A stretch of 64,000 nt of DNA from Saccharophagus degradans 2-40 (lineage in GTDB: Bacteria > Pseudomonadota > Gammaproteobacteria > Pseudomonadales > Cellvibrionaceae). Positions 37,533-47,530 of this stretch are shown one piece after another. The stretch lies in contig NC_007912.1 of assembly GCF_000013665.1 (NCBI RefSeq), positions 3,279,501 through 3,343,500 on the forward strand, given 5' to 3'. Position 1 is the stretch's first letter. Each line of letters begins with the position of its first letter. A program made the translations under genes and the position numbers. Under the pieces are notes generated by a model. The model did no database searches. It was not told where the DNA came from and saw only the letters and a list, made by a program, of their open reading frames with translations.

Positions 37533-38720
37533 TTAGATGAGGCGGTTGCGTAATACTCTAAGAATATTTTTCGCTTCTTCTGGCGCTAAGCGCACGCCGC
37601 GATGATCGCGAATACGCACAATCACTAAGCCATCTTTTTGCTCTAATGCAACAAGGTAACCTTGAGCCAGAGGTAATTCTTTACCAAACGCGGCGCCAGG
37701 CACCGAGGCAAACGCTGCGCGGGCATCTTTACTATCGCTTAAGTGCGCGAGAATGTCAGTAAGCGCATAGCGCGATGTTTCTGGCGCGCGTTTATCTTCA
37801 CCCCAAAACGCCAAGCTGCCCCAAAACCCGGGCTTATCGTCGGCAAAATATGGGAACCCGATATACACCAAACCCAAGTCGCTGTTAGTTTCGTACTCTA
37901 CAAAGCCATCGGCCTCGGTAGCATGCGACACCGACGCCCAAGCACGCGCATAAGGTAGGCGCAGAGTAACAACCGGCTCACCATTAACACGTGCGTATTG
38001 CGCCTTGGTGTTGCCCCCCACATTTTGGCCCATAAGGGAGGCCGCGCTGTTATCTACGCTTTCGGCCAACACCATGGCCAGTTCGTCCATTAGCCACGCT
38101 TCGCGTTCGCTGCTGCTTGACTGCTCAGGCCAAACAAAGCTTTCATCTAAGGCAATATTGGCATCTACAGGGAACTGAGCATGTAAAACATGAATTTCGG
38201 TGGTATCTGGGTGGATGCCTTTTTCTATAAGAATACGGTAGCGCGATTTGGTACTGGTATCGTCGCGAAAGTGCACCCAATCGGATTCGATTAAGCCTTT
38301 CTCTGGCACGCTTTTTAAAGGCAGAACATTGTATTCAGACAAAAAGCTTTGTGTTTGTGGCCACACCTGCGCGGTGGAAGCGTTTAGGAATATCCAACGC
38401 TCGCCACCCAGTTTTTGAATTTTTACCCCAACGGCATCGTCTTCGTTGGCTAAAGGCACAGGGCGTGGCACGCGGTATTCAGACAGGTCTACTGCATCGC
38501 CAAACTCATCTTTCGAGTTAATAGGCGGAATAATATGCAATGGGTCTAGCGGAGCAGACTCCATGCCCGCAGGTAAAGTAATTGGCTGTATATCCCCCGC
38601 GTGAACGTAATCTTTTTCGCGCGCACGGAACATGCCTTTGTCGCCCCACAAGGAAGAACAACCAGATAAAAGCGCGAGGGTGGAAAGTAAAGCTACCGAA
38701 GAACAACGAATTACATTCAT
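37533..38720 (-). CDS. bamC: Outer-membrane assembly lipoprotein BamC
   Basis: 395 residues from ATG 38720. The signal MNVIRCSSVALLSTLALLSG is followed by the lipid Cys. The mature N-terminus is unstructured (FRAREKDYVHAGDIQPITLP, the segment that wraps BamD in E. coli) and two helix-grip domains follow. An open frame continues upstream to 38795, but it has no signal peptide. BamC is an accessory part of the Bam complex; placement directly downstream of dapA is standard. Confidence 0.88.
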   Translation of the reverse strand: MNVIRCSSVALLSTLALLSGCSSLWGDKGMFRAREKDYVHAGDIQPITLPAGMESAPLDPLHIIPPINSKDEFGDAVDLSEYRVPRPVPLANEDDAVGVKIQKLGGERWIFLNASTAQVWPQTQSFLSEYNVLPLKSVPEKGLIESDWVHFRDDTSTKSRYRILIEKGIHPDTTEIHVLHAQFPVDANIALDESFVWPEQSSSSEREAWLMDELAMVLAESVDNSAASLMGQNVGGNTKAQYARVNGEPVVTLRLPYARAWASVSHATEADGFVEYETNSDLGLVYIGFPYFADDKPGFWGSLAFWGEDKRAPETSRYALTDILAHLSDSKDARAAFASVPGAAFGKELPLAQGYLVALEQKDGLVIVRIRDHRGVRLAPEEAKNILRVLRNRLI

Positions 38721-38820
38721 AAATTTTTTATTGTGTCGTGTCAGTTTTATAGGGGTGCAGGCACAGTGCTCGCACCTTGTATTTTGCCTAAGCACACTTG
38801 TACCTAGGCAAACAAAATCA

Positions 38821-39696
38821 TTACAGTAAGTTAGCCGCGCGCAGTGCTTGCTCTACTTGCAAGTGATACTTTGCGTCTAACGGGGTAAGAGGCAAGCGAA
38901 TACCATTAGGCATTAAGCCCATTTTTGCCAGAGCCCATTTTACCGGTATAGGGTTAGACTCTAAAAACATGGCCGTATGCACATCGGCTAGGCGCGCATT
39001 AATAGCACGCGCTTCTTCGACCTTACCTTGCGCTGCAAGTTCGCACATTTGCGCAACTAATTTAGGCGCCACGTTGGCGGTTACAGAGATTTCCCCCACA
39101 CCACCAGCGGCAATAAAGTCCACCGCGGTATCATCATCGCCAGATATCAACAAAAAGCCTGCTTTGGCGCTTTCAAGTATTTGCCCTACCCGCGCTATAT
39201 CGCCCGTGGCTTCTTTCACGCCAACAATATTATCGACATGGGATAAACGCACAATGGTCTCGGGCAGCATATCTACCGCTGTGCGGCCAGGTACGTTATA
39301 TAGAAGCTGAGGAATGGCCACGCTTGCAGCAATTTTTTGATGGTGAAGGAACAAGCCCTCTTGGGTGGGCTTGTTGTAATAAGGGGCAACCAGCAGGCAA
39401 GCATCTACACCGCCATCTTTGGCCGCTTGAGTAAGCTCAATGGCTTCGCTGGTAGAGTTGGCGCCAGTACCAGCAATAACAGGCACCCTGCCGTTTACTT
39501 GATCGACAACAGCCCGAATAACGGCGATATGCTCTTTAACATCGAGAGTTGCGCTTTCGCCGGTGGTGCCCACTGCAACAATTGCATCGGTACCTTCCTG
39601 CAAATGCCAGTCAACCAGCTTATGGAGAGCCTCCCAATCTAGCGAACCATCCGCCTGCATTGGGGTAACTAGGGCAACCATACTGCCACGAAGCAT
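38821..39696 (-). CDS. dapA: 4-hydroxy-tetrahydrodipicolinate synthase
   Basis: 291 residues, TIM barrel. GTTGESATL binds pyruvate carboxyl, LLYNVPGRTAVDM holds the catalytic Tyr, and VGVKEATGD places the Schiff-base Lys at 161. It condenses pyruvate with aspartate semialdehyde, the entry step of lysine/DAP synthesis. GGAGAG precedes the ATG. It leads a dapA-bamC-MBL operon. Confidence 0.97.
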   Translation of the reverse strand: MLRGSMVALVTPMQADGSLDWEALHKLVDWHLQEGTDAIVAVGTTGESATLDVKEHIAVIRAVVDQVNGRVPVIAGTGANSTSEAIELTQAAKDGGVDACLLVAPYYNKPTQEGLFLHHQKIAASVAIPQLLYNVPGRTAVDMLPETIVRLSHVDNIVGVKEATGDIARVGQILESAKAGFLLISGDDDTAVDFIAAGGVGEISVTANVAPKLVAQMCELAAQGKVEEARAINARLADVHTAMFLESNPIPVKWALAKMGLMPNGIRLPLTPLDAKYHLQVEQALRAANLL

Positions 39697-39869
39697 ATTT
39701 TACTCTCCAAAATTCTGTTTATACGGGTATAAAAGGCGGCATCAGTAGTGATACCCACCAAAATTCAAGGGCGTAATGGTACTGGGGTGTCGGCTTAGGC
39801 TCAACCAATATCTATGTATGCTGCAGCTTTTGACAGGTTATATTGAGCGAAACACCCAGAAATGAGCAA

Positions 39870-40862
39870 TTACTTGCGCTTACGTTGCTGCTCTTGTTTA
39901 AGCCTGCGCTGCTTCCAGGGCATATGCTCTACGCGATAAAAATCTTTCTCGCCGTCTGGGCGGGTTTTAAAACGGCGGTGCGACCAAAGGTATTGCCCTG
40001 GGTTGCGGCGCACTTCGCGCTCCACAAACGCGTTTATTAGCTCTGCGTCGGCCTGCTCATCGCCCTGCCCCAGCTCGTCCATAGGCGGGTAAAAACGAAT
40101 GTAGTAGCCTGAATCGTCTGAGTGCCGGCCTGTTACATAAGGGATGGCTTTCGCTTTACCCACGCGAATTAACTGGCTAGGGGCAGTGACTGTTGCCGCG
40201 GGAATACCAAAAAAAGGCGCAAACACACTGTGCTTTTTGCCGTAATCTTGGTCTGGTGCATAATTAATTGCGCGTTTATTGCGCAGGTTGCGAATAATAC
40301 CGCGCACATCGCTGCGTGGAATAGTATGGCTATAGGGGTTGTGGCGCACCCGCCCCCAGCGCTGCACATATTCATACACGGGGTTTTTATGGGGCCTATA
40401 AAAACCATCGATAGAGTAGGATTGGTTAATAAACGCTGCGCAAATTTCGATGGTAGTAAAGTGAATACCTAGCAATAACACGCCCTTACCTTCATCGTGC
40501 GCGGCCTGCAAATGCTCTAAACCTTCTATGGTGTACCAGCGGCGCAAGCGCCACTGCGGTCCAAACCAAGCCATACCCGATTCAAAGAAACCCTTGCCTG
40601 CCGACTCCATCGATTCCCAAAACAAGGCTTCGCGCTCTTGCTCGTTTTTTTCGGGAAAGCACAATTCTAAATTTTTACGCGTAATACGTGCGCGCCGCTC
40701 ACTTAGCTTTGCAGCCAACCGCCCTAACTTGCCCCCCAACCACATTTGTATTGGCAAAGGCAAAAGCACAACCAGCAGCCACCACAAACCAAACACACAC
40801 CAAGTGGGCCAATATTTAGGGTGGAGCGGCGCTTTTAAGCTATCGGCTTCAGACTGCGACAT
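39870..40862 (-). CDS. lpxL: LpxL/HtrB-family lipid A late acyltransferase
   Basis: 330 residues. One N-terminal membrane segment (VFGLWWLLVVLLPLP) precedes the catalytic motif LLGIHFTTIE (H-x4-E). ARITRKNLELCFPEKNEQER and YAPDQDYGKKHSVFAPFFG are family segments. It adds a secondary acyl chain to Kdo2-lipid IVA at the inner membrane. LpxL is preferred over LpxM by overall look, but the paralogue and chain length cannot be decided from sequence alone. Confidence 0.88.
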   Translation of the reverse strand: MSQSEADSLKAPLHPKYWPTWCVFGLWWLLVVLLPLPIQMWLGGKLGRLAAKLSERRARITRKNLELCFPEKNEQEREALFWESMESAGKGFFESGMAWFGPQWRLRRWYTIEGLEHLQAAHDEGKGVLLLGIHFTTIEICAAFINQSYSIDGFYRPHKNPVYEYVQRWGRVRHNPYSHTIPRSDVRGIIRNLRNKRAINYAPDQDYGKKHSVFAPFFGIPAATVTAPSQLIRVGKAKAIPYVTGRHSDDSGYYIRFYPPMDELGQGDEQADAELINAFVEREVRRNPGQYLWSHRRFKTRPDGEKDFYRVEHMPWKQRRLKQEQQRKRK

Positions 40863-40939
40863 AAATAAAAAGACTACTTTTGCGTCGTGAATGTAAGGCG
40901 GCGATTATAAGGCGCACGCCGCCATTTGTCGTGTAACAA

Positions 40940-41983
40940 CTAGGGGGACGGATTGGGATAGCGTGCGTGAATATCGGCAATGGCTGCGAGCATATCTTCG
41001 CTAAGCGCTACGTCTACGCTGTTAATATTCGCCTGCAGCTGTTCGAGGTTGGTCGCACCAATAATATTACTGCCCGTAAAATCACGCGTATTTACGAAAG
41101 CTAAAGCAAAGTCTGCCGGTGATATTCCGTGCTCGTTCGCCAACGCAACGTAGGCGGTAATGGCCTCTTCGGCATTGACTTTATCGTAGCGAGCAAAGCG
41201 GCTGTATAACGTTAGTCGCGCGCCTTCAGGCTGTGCGCCATTTAAATACTTACCGGTAAGCTTGCCAAATGCGAGCGGCGAATAGGCTAAAAAGCTTATT
41301 TGCTCGCGTATACACATTTCGGTTAAACCTATTTCTGCGGTGCGATTCAACAGGTTGTAGGGGTTTTGAATACTTTGAATGCGGGCCAAATTTTTTTCGC
41401 GCGCCAATCGCATATACTCCATTACACCCCACGGCGTTTCGTTAGATAACCCGATATGGCGAATCTTACCCTGCTGTACAAGCTCAGTTAATGCCGACAG
41501 GGTTTCTTCAATGCTTACACCATCATCTTGTTGATGCTCGTAGCCTAAACGGCCAAAAAAGTTGGTTGCTCGCTCTGGCCAATGTACTTGATACAAATCG
41601 ATATAATCGGTTTGCAAACGCTTAAGGGATGAGTCGACAGCTTTAAATACATGTTCTCGGTTTAAGCGCGCCCCGCCGCGAATATGCGATAAACCTGCGT
41701 TGCGACCTTCGCGCCCAGTAATTTTGGTGGCCAGAAATATTTTTTCTCTACAACCGCGCGCGGCCAACCAATTGCCGAGTATCGCTTCGGTTTGCCCCTG
41801 TGTTTCTGGCTTGGGAGGTATAGGGTACATTTCGGCCGCATCAAAAAAATTAACGCCATTTGCCAACGCCATATCCATTTGCTGGAAAGCCTCAGCCTGC
41901 GTGTTTTGCTCGCCCCATGTCATGGTGCCTAAACCGATTAAGCTTAACTCTTCATCGGTGTTACCTAATTTACGGTATTGCAC
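40940..41983 (-). CDS. Aldo/keto reductase, Tas/YajO-like
   Basis: 347 residues, TIM barrel. NFFDAAEMYP holds the catalytic Asp and Tyr, KIFLATKITG the Lys, and YQVHWPER the His. GLGTMTWGEQNTQAEAFQQM and SNIIGATNLEQLQANI mark the Tas-like group. It would reduce carbonyls with NADPH; the natural substrate is unknown. Stands alone between the acyltransferase and fabV. Confidence 0.9.
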   Translation of the reverse strand: MQYRKLGNTDEELSLIGLGTMTWGEQNTQAEAFQQMDMALANGVNFFDAAEMYPIPPKPETQGQTEAILGNWLAARGCREKIFLATKITGREGRNAGLSHIRGGARLNREHVFKAVDSSLKRLQTDYIDLYQVHWPERATNFFGRLGYEHQQDDGVSIEETLSALTELVQQGKIRHIGLSNETPWGVMEYMRLAREKNLARIQSIQNPYNLLNRTAEIGLTEMCIREQISFLAYSPLAFGKLTGKYLNGAQPEGARLTLYSRFARYDKVNAEEAITAYVALANEHGISPADFALAFVNTRDFTGSNIIGATNLEQLQANINSVDVALSEDMLAAIADIHARYPNPSP

Positions 41984-42028
41984 GTTACCCCCTAAAAATC
42001 ACTTACCCATTACAACTTTAATTAAAAC

Positions 42029-42053
42029 AAAAAAGGCCGGAAGACCGGCCTTT
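42029..42053 (-). terminator. Terminator of fabV
   Basis: On the minus strand AAAGGCCGG TCTT CCGGCCTTTTTTGTTTT: 9-base GC-rich stem and T run, 38 bases past the fabV stop. Confidence 0.93.
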
Positions 42054-42090
42054 AAATTACAGCAATTTAAATGCTATGTTTTGCGCGCAA

Positions 42091-43278
42091 TTACTCTAGA
42101 TCGAGTGCAACATCTGGCGCAACGTCTTTTTCGTAGTCTATGCCATCTACACCAAAACCAAATAGCTTCAAAAACTCTGCGTTGTAACCTTTGTAGTCGG
42201 TTTCTTCAAACAGATTTTCTTCGGTAACGTTTGGCCAAATGGCTTCCACTTTAGCTTGCAGCTCTGCCGCTAGCTCTTTTTCATCCATACGGAAGCGGTT
42301 AGCATCGTCTAAACGTGGGGTGTCGGTGTATACGCCTTCGGTGAACAAACGATACAACTGTTCGATACAACCTTCGTGCGTGCCTTCCTCTTTCATCACC
42401 TTGTAAAGAATAGAAATATACAAAGGCATAATAGGAATAGCAGAGCTAGATTGGGTTACCAATGCTTTTAATACAGCTACGTTGGCGCTGCCGCCTAAAT
42501 CGGCTAACTTTTGGTTAATGGCTGTTGCCGCGCGATCTAAATCTTCTTTTGCTCGGCCAATGGTTGCTTTGCCATAAATTGGCCAAGTCAACTTATCGCC
42601 AATGTAGGTGTAGGCAACAGTTTTAGCGTTTTCAGCCAATACATCAGCTTCTTTTAGGGCTTCTACCCACAATTCCCAATCTTCACCGCCCATTACTTTT
42701 ACGGTGTTGGCAATTTCTTCTTCATTCGCCGCTTCAATAGTCATATCGGCAATTTTTAGGGTATCGGTGTTTAAGTTTTTAGCCGTGTAAGACTGACCAA
42801 TTGGCTTTAATACCGAAGAGTACAACTCGCCGGTTTTTGGATCTGTGCGACGCGGTGACGCTAAGCTGTAAACAACTAAATCTACTTTGCCCAAATCGCG
42901 CTTAATAACATCAATGGCTTTCGCTTTAATTTCATCAGAAAACGCATCGCCATTAATGCTTTTAGCGTATAGGCCTGCTTTTTCGGCCTCTGCATGGAAA
43001 CCAACAGAGTTGTAAAAACCTGCAGAGCCGGTTTTGCGTTCGGTGCCAGGCTTTTCGAAGAAAACACCTAAAGTAGCGGCGCCACAACCAAATGCTGCAG
43101 TTATGCGCGAAGCCAAACCGTAGCCGGTAGACGCACCAATAACTAATACCTTTTTAGGGCCGTCGGCTATCTCACCCTGAGACTTAACAAAGTCAATTTG
43201 CTCACGAACATTAGCCGCACACCCTTCTGGGTGGGCGTTGGTACAAATAAAACCACGAACTTTGGGCTTAATAATCAT
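42091..43278 (-). CDS. fabV: Trans-2-enoyl-ACP/CoA reductase FabV
   Basis: 395 residues, larger than Fab[17 protein letters not shown] binds NADH, and [10 protein letters not shown] provides Tyr235 and Lys244 (Y-x8-K), the active-site pair of Fab[18 protein letters not shown] is the family start. FabV does the last step of each fatty-acid elongation round and in Vibrio and Pseudomonas gives triclosan resistance. Monocistronic, with its own terminator. No fabI is in the window. Confidence 0.96.
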   Translation of the reverse strand: MIIKPKVRGFICTNAHPEGCAANVREQIDFVKSQGEIADGPKKVLVIGASTGYGLASRITAAFGCGAATLGVFFEKPGTERKTGSAGFYNSVGFHAEAEKAGLYAKSINGDAFSDEIKAKAIDVIKRDLGKVDLVVYSLASPRRTDPKTGELYSSVLKPIGQSYTAKNLNTDTLKIADMTIEAANEEEIANTVKVMGGEDWELWVEALKEADVLAENAKTVAYTYIGDKLTWPIYGKATIGRAKEDLDRAATAINQKLADLGGSANVAVLKALVTQSSSAIPIMPLYISILYKVMKEEGTHEGCIEQLYRLFTEGVYTDTPRLDDANRFRMDEKELAAELQAKVEAIWPNVTEENLFEETDYKGYNAEFLKLFGFGVDGIDYEKDVAPDVALDLE

Positions 43279-43413
43279 TTTTATATCCTGTGCAATTACT
43301 GTGCATTCTTACGAAATTCAGGTACTTAGGCGGCACTAAACAACACTTTGGCCGGCCTATATTGGTATACTCGCGCGCATTATATACCAATGCGCTAACT
43401 ATTGGGGTTACAC

Positions 43414-43986
43414 ATGTTTGAACTACGATTCGCGACACCCGCAAGCTGGGTAGAGGCCGTGCTGGCTGATTTTGATGCTTTTTTAATCGATCACGCCGCT
43501 GCAGAGAAAAAGGCCTCGGGCATGGCTGTTTCTATGCTATCGCACTACCCAGATAGACCTGAGCTAGTGTCTGCCATGATTGATTTGGCAATTGAAGAGC
43601 TCGCTCACTTTAGAGAAGTAATAAAAGTAATGGCCAAGCGCGGTATTCACCAGGGGCCAGACTCTAAAGACGCCTATGTAAACAATTTGCGCAAACTACA
43701 CCGCAGAGGTACCGACGTATATATGCTCGACCGGCTGCTAATAGCAGGTATTATTGAGGCGCGCGGCTGCGAACGCTTTGGTTTGGTTGCACAAGCGCTA
43801 CCAGAGGGTGAACTAAAAAGCTTTTACAAAGCTATTACCGAATCGGAAGCTCGCCACAGTGACTTGTTTACCGACCTTGCGGCAAAATATTTTAGTCAAG
43901 ATGTAATTAAAGCACGCCTTGATGAATTGCTAGATGCCGAAGCAGAAATTGTAAAAGCGCTACCTATTGTTGCGGCTTTACACTAG
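43414..43986 (+). CDS. miaE: tRNA-(ms2io6A)-hydroxylase
   Basis: About 190 residues. Diiron ligands are seen in IDLAIEELAHFREV (E-E-x2-H) and ESEARHSDLF, and AGIIEARGCERF supplies another Glu pair. MiaE hydroxylates the isopentenyl group of ms2i6A37 in tRNA, using oxygen. ATG at 43414 is chosen over a TTG at 43402 because GGGG lies about 8 bases before it. Divergent from fabV. Confidence 0.93.
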   Translation: MFELRFATPASWVEAVLADFDAFLIDHAAAEKKASGMAVSMLSHYPDRPELVSAMIDLAIEELAHFREVIKVMAKRGIHQGPDSKDAYVNNLRKLHRRGTDVYMLDRLLIAGIIEARGCERFGLVAQALPEGELKSFYKAITESEARHSDLFTDLAAKYFSQDVIKARLDELLDAEAEIVKALPIVAALH

Positions 43987-44041
43987 TTGAATTTAGCTAG
44001 CACCCCGCAGTTTTGCTGTTAACTATAAGCTTGAGATACCC

Positions 44042-45370
44042 TTGAACGCTCAACGTTTTTCCAATAAAGGCGATAGCCAAGCGAAATACCTGCTTAAGTA
44101 CGCAGAACCTGAGTGTGCATCTATTTTAGACGCAGGTGCTAACCTGCCTAGGCTTGGCAAAACATATTGCGTGGTCATTCCCGCCTACAAAGAAACACCA
44201 CAATGTGTAGCGCGCCTGCTTACGCACCCGCACGCGAGCGAGCTGTTAATTGTATTAGTCGTTAATCAGCCTCCATCGGCACCTGCAACAGCTTCCTCAA
44301 CTAATACTCACCTATGGCGCTGGTTACTCGAACAAGGTCGCACAAGTTGGGCTACAAATACTTGTGCACAAACAGATGCCCCCGCCTCAACAGCTAAGCT
44401 CGCGTTAATAGAAACAACAAGCGCCGCAATATTATGTGTGGATAGGTTTACACAGGGGCGAACCATAGCCGAAGACCAAGGTGTAGGCTTAGCGCGCAAA
44501 CTGGGCGCCGACTTGGCAGTTGCACTGTTCGCACAACAGGCTTTTTCGCACCCAGTTATATTCTCTACCGATGCCGACGCCCATTTGCCCGCTAACTACT
44601 TTGCAGCGCAACAACAAAGCTTTGCGTGTAACAGCGCCAGTAGCGCGTGGGTGTACGACTATACCCATAACAGCACGGGTAACAGCGCTGAAGATACTGA
44701 AATTTGCCAAGCAACCCAAAGCTATGAGCAAGCCATTAAATATTACCGCAATGGTTTAGCGTGGGCGGGGTCGGCTTACGGTTTTCATACGCTGGGCAGT
44801 ACACTTGCCGTGTCAATTGCCCACTACTGTCAAGTGCGTGGGTTTCCTAAACGCGCGGCGGGTGAAGATTTTTACCTGTTAAACAAGCTCGCTAAAGTGG
44901 GCACAATAAAAAACATTAATAACAGTATTATTGAAATAGACGCGCGCACATCCGACAGAGTGCCTTTTGGCACAGGCCCCGCCGCACAAAAAATAATTAG
45001 CCAATGGCATAACGAGAAGCAATACCACTATTACCACCCGCAGTGTTTTACATTGCTAAAGTCGCTAATCGATAATCAGGTTACTATTTGGCAAGCAATA
45101 CAAACAGGTCGCACCCCACTGTTCATAGATAACGAGCTAGATACCGAAAACCAAACGCTTATAAACAACGCCTTAACTGCGTTAAACATACAACGCTTTG
45201 TTAACCATGCAAGCAAACAAACGCGCAACGAAAAACAATTTAGCAGGCAATTTCACGACTGGTTTGATGCCTTTTTAACACTTAAATTTATCCGGTTTAT
45301 TGCCGCCAACAAATATTCCGACTTACCGCTACAGCAGTGCCTTGCTCGCGCGCCCTTCAACCAAGGCTAA
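44042..45370 (+). CDS. GT2-like glycosyltransferase, substrate unknown
   Basis: 442 residues. TYCVVIPAYKETPQCVARLL is the start of a GT-A fold, FSTDADAHLPANYF (about 174-187) provides the DxD metal site, and RAAGEDFYLLNKLAK looks like the E/ED acceptor-base motif. No membrane segment is seen, unlike most processive GT2 enzymes. The start is TTG at 44042 (no in-frame ATG nearby). First gene of a tight three-gene operon with a TauE/SafE transporter (2-base gap) and a CPBP membrane protein. Donor and acceptor are unknown. Confidence 0.78.
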   Translation: MNAQRFSNKGDSQAKYLLKYAEPECASILDAGANLPRLGKTYCVVIPAYKETPQCVARLLTHPHASELLIVLVVNQPPSAPATASSTNTHLWRWLLEQGRTSWATNTCAQTDAPASTAKLALIETTSAAILCVDRFTQGRTIAEDQGVGLARKLGADLAVALFAQQAFSHPVIFSTDADAHLPANYFAAQQQSFACNSASSAWVYDYTHNSTGNSAEDTEICQATQSYEQAIKYYRNGLAWAGSAYGFHTLGSTLAVSIAHYCQVRGFPKRAAGEDFYLLNKLAKVGTIKNINNSIIEIDARTSDRVPFGTGPAAQKIISQWHNEKQYHYYHPQCFTLLKSLIDNQVTIWQAIQTGRTPLFIDNELDTENQTLINNALTALNIQRFVNHASKQTRNEKQFSRQFHDWFDAFLTLKFIRFIAANKYSDLPLQQCLARAPFNQG

Positions 45371-45372
45371 AT

Positions 45373-46134
45373 ATGCTAGAACACGTATTATTATTTTTTA
45401 TTTCGCTTGTTGCCAATATGTTGTCTGCTATGGCGGGCGGCGGCGCGGGCCTGCTGCAACTGCCAGCATTAATATTTTTAGGGCTACCATTTTCGGTAGC
45501 TTTGGCTACCCATAAAATAGCAACCGTCGCGCTGGGCGTGGGGGCCACGTTAAAGCATTCGCAACAAAACCACACCCGCTGGCCCGTTGCGCTAATTATG
45601 CTCGGCTTTGGCTTGCCCGGTGTATTTGTGGGCGCAAAAGCCGTGTTGAGTATTCCCGAGCCTGTGGCCAAGGTGTCGTTGGGTATACTTACCGCTGGCT
45701 TGGGCGTGTACTCCATTTTCAAAAAGCAATTAGGCCAACACTACACCCCCAAAAACGCCAATGCCCTAGGGCATTTTCTAGGTGGCTTAGGGCTTTTTGT
45801 TTTGGGGTTTTTAAACGGGGCGCTTAGTTCTGGCACAGGGTTATTTGTTACATTGTGGCTAGTTACTTGGTATGGGTTCGACTATAAACGCGCAACGGCT
45901 TACACAATGATATTAGTGGGAATGTTTTGGAACGGTACAGGTGCGCTCACCTTTGCCTTGCTCGCCGAAGTGCAGTGGGCGTGGCTGCCCATGCTGTTAC
46001 TTGGCTCTTTGCTAGGCGGCTATTTTGGCGCTGCGGTTGCAATTAAGCACGGCAACCCGCTAATTAAAAAAGTATTTGAAGTTGTAACTATTTTAGTTGG
46101 CCTTTCACTCATTTATAACGGGCTTATCGCATGA
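45373..46134 (+). CDS. TauE/SafE-family membrane transporter
   Basis: About 253 residues with seven or eight membrane segments. ANMLSAMAGGGAGLLQLPAL and TLGVG-like and FLNGALSSGTGLFVTLWLV segments are the two family repeats. These proteins export sulfite, sulfoacetate or other small organic anions. ATG at 45373 lies 3 bases past the glycosyltransferase stop, with AAGG 6 bases upstream; the open frame upstream is overlap only. Its end overlaps the next gene by 4 bases. Confidence 0.88.
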   Translation: MLEHVLLFFISLVANMLSAMAGGGAGLLQLPALIFLGLPFSVALATHKIATVALGVGATLKHSQQNHTRWPVALIMLGFGLPGVFVGAKAVLSIPEPVAKVSLGILTAGLGVYSIFKKQLGQHYTPKNANALGHFLGGLGLFVLGFLNGALSSGTGLFVTLWLVTWYGFDYKRATAYTMILVGMFWNGTGALTFALLAEVQWAWLPMLLLGSLLGGYFGAAVAIKHGNPLIKKVFEVVTILVGLSLIYNGLIA

Positions 46135-46973
46135 TTAATCTCGGGTTTTTATCTCCTTCACGTATTTTTACCGTTTTGGAACAAATAGATCGCGCAGCCC
46201 CCTCTTATTCGTTGCCGCGCGAGCAAGGCGTACGCCGAGTAACTATAGTAATGGCAACCGTCGGTATTTGCTTATTGCTTATTCACTATATGAAGTACTC
46301 TTCTACCTTGCTCGCCACACTGCAAATGGCATCTAGTTGGCTGGGCGAGAAACCCGATTATGTACGGGCGAAATTACAAGCGACGGGGTTTATTAATTTA
46401 ATAAGCTACAGCTGGTGGACCTTTTGGCATATTGTTGGCTACTTAATCATTCCGGCTATTATTATTCGCTATGCACTCAAAGAAAAATTAGTAGACTTTG
46501 GTTGGCGCTGGAACGAAACGCATCACCACTGGCGCGGATACGCTCTACTAATTACGCCCATTTTATTTTTTATCTTTTTAGTAAGTTTTCGCGACGACTT
46601 TTTAAACCACTACCCATTTTACAAACTTGCCGGGCGCAGCTGGTTTGACTTCCTCGCGTGGGAGGCGCTGTATTTAATTCAATTTATTACGCTAGAATTT
46701 TTCTTTCGTGGCTTTTTTGTGCAAGCACTGCGCCCCACCATGGGGGCAAATGCTATTTGGGTAATGTGTATACCCTACCTGATGATTCACTTCCCTAAAC
46801 TGTGGCCTGAAGCCTTTGGTGCGCTATTATTTGGTTTGTTTTTAGGCATTCTCGCGCTAAGGTCACGTTCTATTTGGGGTGGTTTTTTAGTGCACGCGGG
46901 TATTGCCATCTCTATGGATGTTGCCTCACTCATTAGGCAAAACGTGCTACCCAGTATTTGGTGGCCTTTTTAA
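46131..46973 (+). CDS. CPBP-family intramembrane protease homologue
   Basis: 280 residues with about seven membrane segments. ITLEFFFRGFF corresponds to motif 1 (EExxxR) but with only one Glu, LMIHFPK to motif 2 (FxxxH) and GGFLVHAGI to the third His region. CPBP members include Rce1-like and bacteriocin-immunity proteins; the single Glu is common in bacterial forms. ATGA overlap with the transporter gene implies coupled translation. Its role in this operon is unknown; processing of a partner or peptide is an inference. Confidence 0.8.
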   Translation: MINLGFLSPSRIFTVLEQIDRAAPSYSLPREQGVRRVTIVMATVGICLLLIHYMKYSSTLLATLQMASSWLGEKPDYVRAKLQATGFINLISYSWWTFWHIVGYLIIPAIIIRYALKEKLVDFGWRWNETHHHWRGYALLITPILFFIFLVSFRDDFLNHYPFYKLAGRSWFDFLAWEALYLIQFITLEFFFRGFFVQALRPTMGANAIWVMCIPYLMIHFPKLWPEAFGALLFGLFLGILALRSRSIWGGFLVHAGIAISMDVASLIRQNVLPSIWWPF

Positions 46974-47018
46974 GTTTTGTTTACCCATCGCTAAAACATG
47001 AGGTTTTGGTGATAGCTA

Positions 47019-47480
47019 TTAGGGCAATCGAACCAGATCGCCCCAATATACGCCTAAGGTCATTAGTGCTGTTTCCATTGCCTGTATAGAAGCCGGCTTA
47101 ACAATGTAACCTGCGGCCCCATTGGTATAACACCAACGAATATCCGCTTTTGCATCCGAGGTGGAATATATTACAACTGGAATATGGCAGTATTTGGCAT
47201 TAGCTTTTAGCGCTAGCAATACATCCTTACCACTTATAATGGGCATATTTAAATCTAAAATTATTAATTTAGGTTCGAGCAGTGAGCTTTCTGCATAGGC
47301 ACCTTGCCCCATTAAATAATCCAACACTTCTTGGCCATCTTCAACAAAGTGCATACGGCTAAGCGAAAACACTCGCTCGAATACATGTTGCATTAACAAT
47401 CTATCATCATCGTCATCTTCTGCAATTAATATGGGTATAGGCCCTGCTGAAGGTTGTGTTACATCTGGAATAGTGTACAT
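47019..47480 (-). CDS. CheY-like response regulator (Rcp1 type)
   Basis: 153 residues, a receiver without output domain. LIAEDDDDDRLLMQHVF gives the acidic cluster, LIILDLNMP the phospho-acceptor Asp76, YSTSDA the Thr/Ser and YIVKPA Lys128. This stand-alone form, related to Rcp1, usually pairs with a phytochrome-like kinase. The histidine kinase gene ends 50 bases upstream, so the two are a likely pair. Output is by protein contact. Confidence 0.92.
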   Translation of the reverse strand: MYTIPDVTQPSAGPIPILIAEDDDDDRLLMQHVFERVFSLSRMHFVEDGQEVLDYLMGQGAYAESSLLEPKLIILDLNMPIISGKDVLLALKANAKYCHIPVVIYSTSDAKADIRWCYTNGAAGYIVKPASIQAMETALMTLGVYWGDLVRLP

Positions 47481-47530
47481 CTAATACAAACCACCTTATT
47501 TATGAATCATTACCTGTTACTCCTAAGCCA

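Noticed and set aside
41700-42227. 175-codon plus-strand frame over the aldo/keto reductase and fabV ends
   Set aside because: Crosses a strong terminator and two real genes; no recognisable domains.
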